Shown here: piece by piece, positions 54,729-64,000 of the stretch | Layout of the letters: each line of letters opens with the position of its first letter | Position numbering within the stretch: the first letter of the stretch is position 1 | From: Thozetella sp. PMI_491 | Lineage: Eukaryota > Ascomycota > Sordariomycetes > Chaetosphaeriales > Chaetosphaeriaceae | Length of the DNA stretch: 64,000 nt | NCBI GenBank assembly: GCA_021432635.1 | Contig: MU270015.1 | Coordinates: forward strand, 669,057-733,056 | Direction of reading: 5' to 3' | Notes under the pieces: generated by a model | Told to the model about the DNA's origin: nothing | Seen by the model: only the letters and a program-made list of their open reading frames with translations | Databases searched by the model: none | Program-made: the position numbers and the translations under genes

Positions 54729-56936
54729 ATGCGGAGCATTGCTCTGATGTTAGCGGCGCTAGCAGCTGCTCTCCCTCTCGTATCGGCACAGTTCCCTCTA
54801 CAACCCGAAGGACAGACCGTTCTCCGCTCGAAGCTCGGAGATGGCGTAACAATTAGCTATAAGAGCGTAAGAAGCCCTTCTTGAGCTACAGCCCAAGGCC
54901 ATTATTTACCGGGGTTTTCTAACCCGTTCCAGCCTGGTATCTGTGAGACTACCCCGGGTGTGAAGTCGTATGCTGGCTACGTTCACCTGCCGCCGGGCAC
55001 ATTGAAAGACCTCGGCAACGAGCAAGAATATCCCATAAACACGTTCTTTTGGTTCTTTGAGGCTAGGAAAGACCCCGAGAATGCGCCACTGGCGATATGG
55101 ATGAATGGCGGTCCGGGAAGCACGTCAATGCTTGGCCTTTTGGCGGAGAATGGGCCCTGCTTCGTGAACCCAGACTCTAATTCGACGACACTTAATTCTT
55201 GGTCTTGGAATAACGAAGGTGCGTACTCCTTCGGCCGCCCTACATGTAGGAAAGAAAGTCTACTGACTCTCGTGGAGTGAACATGCTCTATCTTGACCAG
55301 CCGGTCCAGGTTGGTTTCTCCTACGATGTGCTCGTGAACGGTACGCTAGATTTGGTAACTGGCAACATCACAACCCTCAGCAACGCCGAGACGACCCCAG
55401 ATACAAACTCTACAACACTCCTGGGGACATTTCCTAGTCAAAACTCTAACTGGACTACCCGTGGGACGAGAAACTCGGCATTCGCGTTGTGGCATTTTGC
55501 TCAAACTTGGTTCCAAGAGTTCCCCGGTTACCAGACCAAAGACTCCCGGATCAGCATTGCGACAGAGAGCTACGGTGGTAGATACGGTCCTGCCTATATG
55601 GCTTTTTTTGAGGAACAAAACGAGAAGATTCGGAACAAGACCTGGAAAGGCAGTGATGGCGAGCCGCAGGGTCTCATCCTTCATCTCGATACACTCCTCC
55701 TTATCAACGCCTGCGTCGATCGCCAAGTGATGTGGCCATCATATTGGAACATTGCATACAATAACACCTACGGCCTCCAGCTCATAAACGAAACCACATA
55801 TGCCGACAGTGTCGACAGTTACGAGCGCGAAGGCGGCTGCCGAGACATGATTACAACTTGCCGCACACTCTCCTCCGCCTACGACCCGGAGAACGTGGGA
55901 ATCAACGCCACGGTAAATGAAGTCTGCGACGCCGCTGAAGTGTTCTGCGCGGAGATCTTGCGCTACCCCTTCTCGAGCCTCACCGGCCGCAACAATTATG
56001 ACTATGCGACCCTCAACCCCGATCCGTTTCCATACCCATTTTGGGTTGGCTACCTTAACCAGCCGCATGTTCAGGCTGCTCTGGGCGTCCCACTAAATTT
56101 TACATCTAATTCAGACGCGGTGAGCCGCGCCTTTCGCGAAATGGGCGACTATCCCCGGCCGGGACATCTGGAAGATCTAGTGTATCTTCTTGAGGCCGGC
56201 ATCAAGGTTACAATGATGTACGGAGATCGAGATTTCGCCTGTAACTGGATAGGCGGCGAGGCGATTAGCTTGGCGATCAATCACACGGGCTCAGCAGGAT
56301 TCCATGCCGCTGGATATACCGACATTCTTGCCAATGACACTTATGGAGGCGGCCAGGTGAGGCAATTTGGAAATCTATCTTTCTCGAGGGTCTATGAAGC
56401 AGGTAAGGGATCTTCGTTCTACCTCCCCAAGTTCTCTATATGATTTCGCCTAACCAAGCCGCCCGCTGCTAGGCCACGAGGTACCGTCTTACCAAGGTGA
56501 AACGTCCTATCGAATTTTCATGCGCGCACTTCAAGATCTTGATATAGCTACTGGAACGATTGATACAGCGGGGAACGAATCGTATGCAACTGAAGGCACT
56601 TCGGACACGTGGCATATCAAGAACGAGTTGCCACCGCCGTTCTTGGATTTCTGCTACGTCTATGACTTGAGGGCGCTGTGCACCGAGGCGCAGATCGAGG
56701 CTGTCAAGAACGGCACAGCAACGATTCGAAGCTGGATTGTGGTTGATAAAAACTCGACCGAGCTATTTCCAGACGTGGTAGGGACACACAGTGATGAGAT
56801 AACAGCGGCTACTACGGAGACCGATAGGCCGGTAACATCGGAGAGTAAGATGCAAGAGGAAGCGAGCGAGGGGTATGGCCAGCGGGCTGTCTACGTGTCA
56901 GACTCTAGCAATCTGGCCCAGGTTATCCTTTCGTAG
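54729..56936 (+). CDS. Secreted serine carboxypeptidase (peptidase S10)
   Basis: Exons 54729-54866, 54933-55218, 55278-56402 and 56473-56936 give 670 aa, longer than the usual 450-550. A signal peptide ([20 protein letters not shown]) is present. The oxyanion motif is [13 protein letters not shown], the catalytic Ser239 is in [11 protein letters not shown], the catalytic Asp (about 460) is in [13 protein letters not shown], and His518 is in AGHEVPSYQ, so the triad is complete. [15 protein letters not shown] is another S10 block. Many N-glycosylation sequons fit secretion. The extension after the His (about 150 residues) ends in Ser/Thr/Glu-rich sequence without a GPI-type hydrophobic tail. 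The enzyme removes C-terminal amino acids at acid pH to release nitrogen from protein. Introns are 59-70 bp. Confidence 0.92.
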
Positions 56937-58278
56937 CCACTTATATCTTCACTTGCACCTTTGCGGCGCACTGGGTTCCAACCACCGTATCCGTAACCCC
57001 TTCTGACAGTGAGAAGGTGGGGTTGCTAAGGTTAAGAATAACTCAGATTCGTAACAGAGGCCGATTTAGATAAGCTAGCTAGGTGGCTAGTCTTAGAAGC
57101 CAGAATATCATCATATGTTTGGCTCTATGTACGCTTGTTTATGGTTTATGATGAGCACTATGTATTAGGTAGCTGAAGATAAAGATAGCCCTCAGAATAA
57201 ACCAATGTTAACCAAAGTCTATCCTCGCGGGGTCGAGATCTACCAGCTCCGCATTTGGACATTGTCACCTTATTCTCGACCCTAGCGCTACCTTGTCTCG
57301 CTGCGGGGACCTAGACATCTGCTGCAACGCGAAAAGCTTCCTGGCTGAATGATAAGATAGCGGTGCGGGGATGTATCGGCCACCATCGCAAAATCAGGAT
57401 ATTTATTACGTTCCACAGTCTTTGGCTCTCAAACCTAGACTTAACAACCTCGGATGTACCGCCTCATACGGTTCAACTCTCTTCAGCTATATATGCGCTG
57501 CGAACCGTTGTATAACTGAATACAGCACTGTGTAGGGCGCACTCTTCGCGTGTGTTGGCTCCTTTATTTGTTATCACTATGTTTCGAAAGCTATCTAGTT
57601 GGCTTATATTTTGTTCCAGCTCTCTTGGCAAGAGTTTGACTGCTTACCCTTTGTAGAAACCAGTACGATAGATGAGATGAAACATTTGTGATGGGGCAGG
57701 GATGATAGTATGACGCGTTGTCAATGGATGGAATTCGATGGAGGAAGGTTGAATTTTCCTAGCATTTTAATGGGGACTACTCCACGATATGAAGTAGTCT
57801 CAGTGGAGGTGGTGGAGTGAGTGGACTTGTTCCACAGCGATGTTGATCATTCCATGGCTAAGCACTAGATCCAAACAGGCGCACTAGACGGGGGCACGGA
57901 GTTGGTAATAGTATCATGGGTATTTGCCAACGCGTCCCAGACCCACAGTGTCACGGACGAAGCTGTAACCGCAAAAGGAACAAATCCCTCCCCACTTCCC
58001 GGGGAGGAGTAAATCCGACTACGCTGACCTACCTGGTCAATCTCCTCGGTACAAATAGGTAGCACTATCAGTCGATTTATAGGTTAGGGTCGTCTGCGTC
58101 GCAGCTGGCCGTCCGAACGAGTCAGTCAGGTCTTCTATGAGAACAGATTGCTCCGGTGGAGCCGGAAGTAGTACAATTCCAACTTCTTGTTTAGCTGCCA
58201 TCACCTGTCCTTTTCATGTCGTGGCTTGTTATTCCATCCAGCTTCACTCGAGTGTGTCGTACCACGTTTCTTGCAGAT
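56937..58278. other. Intergenic
   Basis: 1.3 kb between two plus-strand genes; AT-rich at 57020-57200 and 57480-57740. The minus-strand frame at 57865-58065 has no recognisable content. An in-frame upstream ATG for the P450 lies at 58216. Confidence 0.4.
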
Positions 58279-59924
58279 ATGGATTCAGTCATCAAAGAAC
58301 TACCCAGTCCCTGGTGGCTAGCAATTCCTGTCACTGTCGGCTACTTCATCTATCTCATCGTCACACAAATCTCAACCTCTTTGCAAACTCGCGAGTTTAT
58401 TCACGAGAATGGCTGTCGACCAGCAGCTAGCGAAGATGCAGCAAGAGATCCCATTATGGGGCTTGACAGGATGGCTCATGTGTTCAAGGAGGCGCGGGAG
58501 GGCCACCTTCAGGAATACTTACGCTCCAAATTCGAGAATCTCGGTCCTACATACATAAGCCGTACCCTAATGGATAGGGCTACTTTTACCATCGACTCGG
58601 AGAATGTCAAGGCCATTCTCGCGACAAACTTCAACGACTATTCGGTCCAGACGCGGGCCACTGCGTTTGGCCGGCTGATGGGGGTGGCCATCTTCTCATC
58701 AGATGGAGACGCCTGGGTGCACTCCCGAGCGATGCTTCGGCCAAGTTTCACCAGGGACCAGGTGGCGAATCTCGATTTGACGGACAAACATATACTCGAT
58801 CTCTTGGGGGCCGTCGTCCCTGGCGCAAATGTCGACCTCAAGCCACTTCTTTTTGACTTTACCCTCGACTCAGCTACTGAATTCTTCCTCGGCCACTCGA
58901 CAAACGCACTGGATAAGAATCACGAAAATGAAACTTCCAGCTTCGGTCGTGCTTTTGATGTCGCTGTTGAAGCAATATCGCGGGAAGTCCGACTTGTCCC
59001 CTTTAGCCGCTTCATGCCACACTCGAAGGAAGTCAAAGAATCCTATAGAATTTGTCGTTCACATGCTCGTAAGTTCGTCGAGGACGCCATCTCAAAAGGA
59101 AGCTTGGGGGTAGCTGAGGAAAATAAGGGCCGCCGCAACTTCATCTTGGAGCTCGCGAGTACCGGCATGAATACCGAAAAGGTAACTAACGAAGTGATTG
59201 CATTATTGACCGCCGGGCGAGACACAACATCTGCACTTCTGAGCAACTTTTTCTTCTTGGTTGCGCGCAGGCCAGATGTTTGGTCAAATTTGAGGGCTGG
59301 GGCAACACGATTCGGCGAAGAGACGCCAAGTTACGAACAGCTGCGCGACCTCAAGTATACAAGGTGGTGTGTCAACGAGGGTATGTTACATCTTTGGGCC
59401 TTTGGATGCGTAGACCTCAGCTGATACCCACTCAAAGCTCTTCGACTTTACCCTCCTATTGCCATCAACTCCAGAACCGCCGTGCGGGATACGGTGCTTC
59501 CGCGTGGAGGAGGGAGATTAGGAGACCGGCCCCTCCATGTTCCCAAAGGAAGTAGGGTGATGTGGCATTCGTATTCGCTACATCGCCGAAAGGAAGTATA
59601 TGGGGACGATGCCCATGAGTTTCGCCCGGAACGGTGGGAGACTTTGCGGCCTTCATGGGTAAGACATTTCGCCAAGCGTTTTTCCATTGGTCACCGGCAC
59701 GCAGCTAATCGGTAATGATCTAGGACTATATTCCTTTTCACGGAGGTCCACGCATATGTCTTGGCCAGCAATATGCTCTCACAGAGACTTTTCTAGTAAT
59801 CGTTCGTTTCGCACAGGCATTCGCCCGCCTCGAGTCACGAGATTCACGACCATTTGCGGGATCAATGTCTCTGTCTCTTGCCTCGGCCAACGGGGTGCAT
59901 GTAACTTTTCATAAAGACGCTTGA
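58279..59924 (+). CDS. Cytochrome P450, CYP52-like (alkane/fatty-acid hydroxylase type)
   Basis: Exons 58279-59380, 59438-59658 and 59724-59924 give 507 aa. The start at 58279 puts the membrane anchor ([20 protein letters not shown]) near residue 10; an upstream in-frame ATG at 58216 would add 21 residues. The I-helix is [11 protein letters not shown] (312-318 and on), the K-helix E367-x-x-R370 is NEALRLYPP, which is completed by the first splice, and the heme loop is [16 protein letters not shown] with Cys453 as the iron ligand. The [14 protein letters not shown] and [14 protein letters not shown] blocks are those of the CYP52/CYP539/CYP584 group of fungi, which omega-hydroxylate alkanes and fatty acids in the ER. 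No gene of an assimilation pathway is adjacent. Phases 1 and 0 agree at both junctions. Confidence 0.92.
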
Positions 59925-60525
59925 TTTCACTAGAACAGTTCATGTTGGGCTCGGGATTCGCCGCAACAAATTGTCTTCATTCTGTACTGTAACAGAAGCG
60001 TCTTCGCCCTTGTCTTTGATCCCCGGATGTAGCCATATAAACACTAGGTTTCGTGGAATTAGCTGTGATTGTAGCAGACCTGCTGCGTTGATACTTGCGA
60101 TAAAGATCGTTTATTATAGCTGCCTGCCTAGTGTGTTCCTTGATATCCTGTCAGTTATGCAGATCTAATTGGCCTTGAGGGGTAACTAATTATCTAGGTG
60201 CTTGTGTCTCTATGTTTCTAGAGTGTAATCGATTACATGTTCTAGATCGGCGAATGTTAAAGAGGAGGGGGGGCTTATCTATTACGAGAAGTTTGCGCCT
60301 GAGAGCTTTCATAGGTTATACCATGCACTACTATACAACATGTCAAAAAGTTCCTTACTTATACTTCCTTATCATGCATCTCAGGCAGCCTAATCTACAT
60401 ATTTATCACAGCGCACTCATGCGCATTATTTTCAGTGGCTTAGTAGCTTGACATATGTAGCTTGACTTGAGTGTGTGATTTAGTACTAGGTAGCACTTTC
60501 GACAATGTAGATAGTATCCGTTTCC
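59925..60525. other. Intergenic, convergent gene ends
   Basis: About 600 bp, strongly AT-rich (60050-60500), without a gene. Confidence 0.4.
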
Positions 60526-63018
60526 TCAAAGCTCAGATAGAGCACTTCGGGCCGACAACGGGTTATTAGAATCGTAACCGGAGTCAGACTGCACCTTGCT
60601 CTCACTCGCGGTGTCTGTGGCCGTCACGCTTCCTAATAGACTATTCGCGTCATAGGGAAATCCGTCGAATATCAAGGAGAAGTCCGCATCGTTGAATTCG
60701 AAAAGCGGTAGTTCTTCGACTCCGGGAACATCGCCCATCCCTGTTTGTTGGTCTGAAGGAAGTAGAGAGAAATCAACTGGTGTCTGTGCTGCAGCATCTC
60801 GAGGGGTTATCGCCGATGGTCGTTGAGTCGAGGGGCTGTTCGGCTGGTGGATGTCCCGAAACTCGCGAAAGACATCCCTAAGGATGTCTCTGATGCGGTC
60901 GGTTGCCATTTGCCGAAGGCTTTCTTCCATAATGTTGAGATTTCTGTCTAGTGCGGGTCGTAGTTCTTGTCGCAGCCGTGAAGGGACTTCCCTAATGATA
61001 TACTGCTCACACAGTGCCAGGGATCCAAGTGAACCAGTTTCAAGGTTATGCAAATGCTCATACTCGTAGTCTAAAGCAAGATATTAGCTTTGAGATACGA
61101 CCGAGGAACGAGGCGCAAGTCAGTTGACCTACATGGAGACGGGATCTCATTTTCCAGTACGTGGGGAAAGAGAATGCTGAAAATGGCTCTCCATTTCTGG
61201 GCCTCGCTTGAGTCAGGTTGGGTCCGTTTCCGTGACTTAAGCTGTCTTTCTTGGCTGGCATCGAAGCCCTCGATCGGCTCTATCTCGCGTAATGGACACG
61301 GATTGCTGGCTCTTTGATGGTCAAGACAGGCCTGCTCATCCTCGAAAGGTTGCCAACAGCGGCCACATCTATGCCTAGGTTGCCGATGGCGTCGATACAG
61401 ATGCTCCCTATTCCAGCATGAGTGCAAATACAGATTCTACTTCCTTGCGGTGTGGAACTTACTTGACTCGGTGAATATCACTCCAGCCTGGCCCAGGGCA
61501 ATGACCCCAAGTCTTGTACTTGGCCGGGTTATACTTGAAATAAGGACAAGCAAGCTTCAGTTGCTCAATCTCCTTTCCCTTTCCGCTGCTTGTATCGTCC
61601 TGTTCGGCATCGGAAAAGTCATCATCTCCTATATTGTTTCCATTGTCCCCTATTTTTCTCTTCTTTGCTCTAGGTAGACTTCCTGAAGAACCTGTCGCGA
61701 GGCTCCGTGAGGAACCTTGTGTGTCTGAAGTATCGCTGTTGGTATTTTGGGCTGTATGTTGCCGAAGGGAGAACCATAACCGTAACTTCTCGGTGGCGTA
61801 CATCACAACATTGTTAATAATACGGCTCTTCCGCTCCTCAATGAAGAGCTCCGCGCAAAAGGAGCTTCCGTCACTAAGAATAGAAGGAGACACAGAGGAG
61901 GTAGCTTCTCTAAGCCTTTCCGAAGATTCTGCTTCCATAATCGTTGCCGTCTCTGCCAGAGGAGATAATACTGAGACTGTCTCTTGCTTTGTAGAACACC
62001 AGTCCGCATGGTCCTTCAGGGATGGCTGTATCTCCAAACTTGTGGCGTCTTCAAGCAATTGAGCTGCTTTATCTTGAAGACCGACACTGCGATATGCGCC
62101 TGCAAGTTCTTTTTTTGAGGCTACCAGGCTGGGGCTCGCCTCATCTAACATCCGCTGTTTAATAGAGACAACGCTTTCAAGAAGTTGTATGGCTTCGAAT
62201 ATCTGGCCATTCGAGTTGTAAGCCCTCGCAAGCTCGTGCTGGGATGCTAAGAGGCTGGGGTGATCTTCGGCCAATCCTTGTCGTTTTATCCCGATCACAT
62301 GCTCGAATAGCGGAACCGCTTTGTCTGCTTGGCCACATGCGTGATAGGCTCCTGCAAGCTCGTGTTGGGAGGCAAGCCGGCTAGGATTACTCTCCACTAG
62401 CACCTTCTCCTTCGTTGCTACAACGTGCTCGAGAAGCTCGACTGCTTTCTCCGGCTGGCCAATATCCCGATACGCGCCAGAAAGCTCGTGCATAGATGCC
62501 AATCGGCTCTGGTGACCATCTGGGAGGATCTTTAGTTTAATAGCCACAACCTCTTCTAGCAGCTGGGCCGCTCTAGCCACATCCCCAGAGGCTCGATATG
62601 CACCCGCAAGTTCATGCTGTGATGCCAACCGACCCGGATGGTCCTCTTCTAGCACCCGCCGTCTCGTCGCCACAACATACTCAAACAGTTGAACTGCCTT
62701 GTCTAACTGGCCAGATGCTCGGTAAGCGGCCGCGAGCTTATGCTGTGAGGATAGCAGACTGGGGTGGTCTTCCGCTAAGTCCTGTAGCTTTCGAGCCACG
62801 ACATCCTCAAGGAGTTCAACCGTCTTCTCAGGCCGGCTGGCAGTTCGGTAACCGCCGATGAGCTCATGTTGTGATACTAGTCGATCAACTGCAGTCTCTG
62901 CAACGTCGTTATTCGCGCTTAGGACATCGGTCGCGGTGTTTCCTTCGTGGTCTGTCGACACTTCCTCGGACTCCTTGAAGGAAACTGGGGTTGTTTGGAA
63001 TGCGGGCAGATTGATCAT
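60526..63018 (-). CDS. TPR-repeat protein fused to a C2H2-type zinc-finger region
   Basis: Exons 63018-61463, 61407-61133 and 61070-60526 give 791 aa. Residues from about 45 to 340 are seven tandem 42-residue tetratricopeptide repeats of the kinesin-light-chain/NLR type, with the core LASQHELAGAYRASGQ, -KAVQLLEHVVATK-, -EDHPS; adjacent units are clearly similar. A linker of acidic and Lys-rich sequence includes a likely nuclear signal (RAKKRKIG). Then follows a Cys/His region: ACPYFKYNPAKYKTWGHCPG, WSDIHRVKEHLYRRH and CGRCWQPF, a form found in fungal C2H2 proteins. The remainder is acidic, with DFSLIFDGFPYD, possibly an activation region. The protein probably enters the nucleus and binds partners through its repeats. 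No NACHT domain precedes the repeats within the 1 kb upstream. The joined HRVK|EHLYRRH confirms the first splice. Confidence 0.88.
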
Positions 63019-64000
63019 CCCTTTTATGTCTGTTAGTGAATATATATATAGGCCTTTGTGGTTAGGTCAAGGGTCACGGTGGTGCGTACCAGAAGGTCCT
63101 GCACCCGCACCGCCTCGTAGCCTGGGCAAGTTCGGCATGACTGACAAGGATGACTGGATTGGCCGAGGAGGGACTAGAACTCCTCGGTTTAGAGATGCAA
63201 TGCAATCCAGGGACCTCAGCACTAAGGGATTTGGTGAGTGCTATGGGTAGCGGCATAGGTTTCAGGTAGCAAAAATCCTGCAGGTCGAAGAATTTGGCCG
63301 CCCCTCCGGAGTGCTTGATTAAAAAAAATAAGAAAAATAGGAGCCTCGTGCGTTTTGCGCAGCTGCGCAAAATGGGGATTGCCCCAAAGGAAAGTAACTT
63401 GTACACATCGGCAGCTGTTCTCACCCAAGCTCTTCTTGCAGAACAGACACAAATTGAGAAAAACTACAATTCTCAAGAAGGCTCACAAGATATTTGGATA
63501 TAAAAGTAAGCAGGACGGCGACCATGCATGTAAACGAAGGTGTAAGTGCTTCAATTGCCCCATACCAGATCCGAAGCTACAAGTACCTGCGACATCAAAT
63601 GTTCCGATACCTAGCCCCACGACAATTGAAGCATTCCCTTTGATGGAAAATCGTAGCTCAATGTACTGGTACCGCCTCCCCTAACAGAAATCACAATGTC
63701 TGCGACAGCATTCCCGCCATCGCCCATGGAAGCCGCGGCTAGTCCTAATAAGGCGTATGCACTAATTACCTACTACACCCTGGGGACTGGTTTCACAGCC
63801 TGCATGCCAATCTTGAACGAGTCCGCTACTAACACTCCACTCCCACAGACAAAATAGTCACGTTCCTTCGTTCATGCTCGAGTATTACCTCAGCGAGGCA
63901 CCAATGTTGCCGGAGAAGTTGATAAATGGTCAGCAAAAGGGGGGAAAGAGCCGAGCAACAGCCGCTAAGAAGCAAGTGCAATCTTTCGAGAGGAGCTGGA
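63019..64000. other. Upstream region and window end
   Basis: A TATATATATA tract at 63041-63050 lies just upstream of the TPR gene start. A 57-base hairpin is at 63154-63210. A plus-strand ATG at 63695 begins about 50 codons (MSATAFPPSPMEAAASP-), possibly the first exon of a gene continuing past the window, but there is no recognisable family. Confidence 0.3.

Overview
This window is nuclear DNA of a filamentous ascomycete, most likely a Sordariomycete. The evidence is many short spliceosomal introns (about 40-100 bp, GT...CTRAY...AG), Zn2Cys6 and LaeA-like regulators, a fungal NACHT-TPR receptor, a CHAT-domain protein, and secreted enzymes typical of plant-associated or litter-degrading moulds. 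Nothing in it looks prokaryotic. No rRNA, complete tRNA or CRISPR array was seen. Gene models were built by eye from reading frame, splice-site phase and recalled family motifs, without database searches.

Layout. 1-0.5 kb: the 3' end of a membrane-protein gene. 1.1-7.8 kb: a very large minus-strand gene (zinc-binding N-terminus, TPR-like middle, C-terminal CHAT protease) facing, head to head across 302 bp, a compact beta-rich protein gene. 8-9.4 kb: gene remnants, including an ankyrin fragment, and an imperfect repeat pair. 9.9-11.4 kb: a ten-exon LaeA-like methyltransferase. 12.8-14.9 kb: a decayed short-chain dehydrogenase and an intact 3-hydroxyacyl-CoA dehydrogenase with a probable GC-AG intron. 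17.5-24.8 kb: secreted chitin deacetylase with three CBM18 modules and a GH55 beta-1,3-glucanase. 26.2-28 kb: a GNAT acetyltransferase tail-to-tail with a quinone-oxidoreductase-type gene carrying one in-frame TAG. 28.8-33.2 kb: a NACHT-TPR (NLR-like) gene, with a run of 28 C downstream of its stop. 36-39.2 kb: a methyltransferase and a Zn2Cys6 regulator. 39.9-45.4 kb: secreted copper amine oxidase and an FMO-type monooxygenase. 45.6-49.9 kb: an SMP-30-like remnant, a Ure2p-like glutathione transferase and a GH43 arabinanase. 51-56.9 kb: a cysteine-rich secreted protein with a Kex2-type site, a methyltransferase and an S10 carboxypeptidase. 58.3-63 kb: a cytochrome P450 and a TPR-C2H2 protein.

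Functionally the genes fall into three groups. (1) Wall and plant polymer turnover and nutrient release: chitin deacetylase, GH55, GH43, amine oxidase, carboxypeptidase. (2) Small-molecule oxidation and detoxification: FMO, P450, GST, oxidoreductases, several methyltransferases. (3) Recognition or cell-death-type architecture: CHAT protease, NACHT-TPR receptor, TPR-zinc finger protein. The most notable locus is the CHAT protease gene paired divergently with a small beta-rich protein of unknown function, an arrangement resembling the protease/pore-former pairs of fungal allorecognition. That function is inference. Intergenic stretches of 1-3 kb hold no supportable genes, and several single-gene decays (nonsense, frame loss, truncation) suggest ongoing gene turnover.
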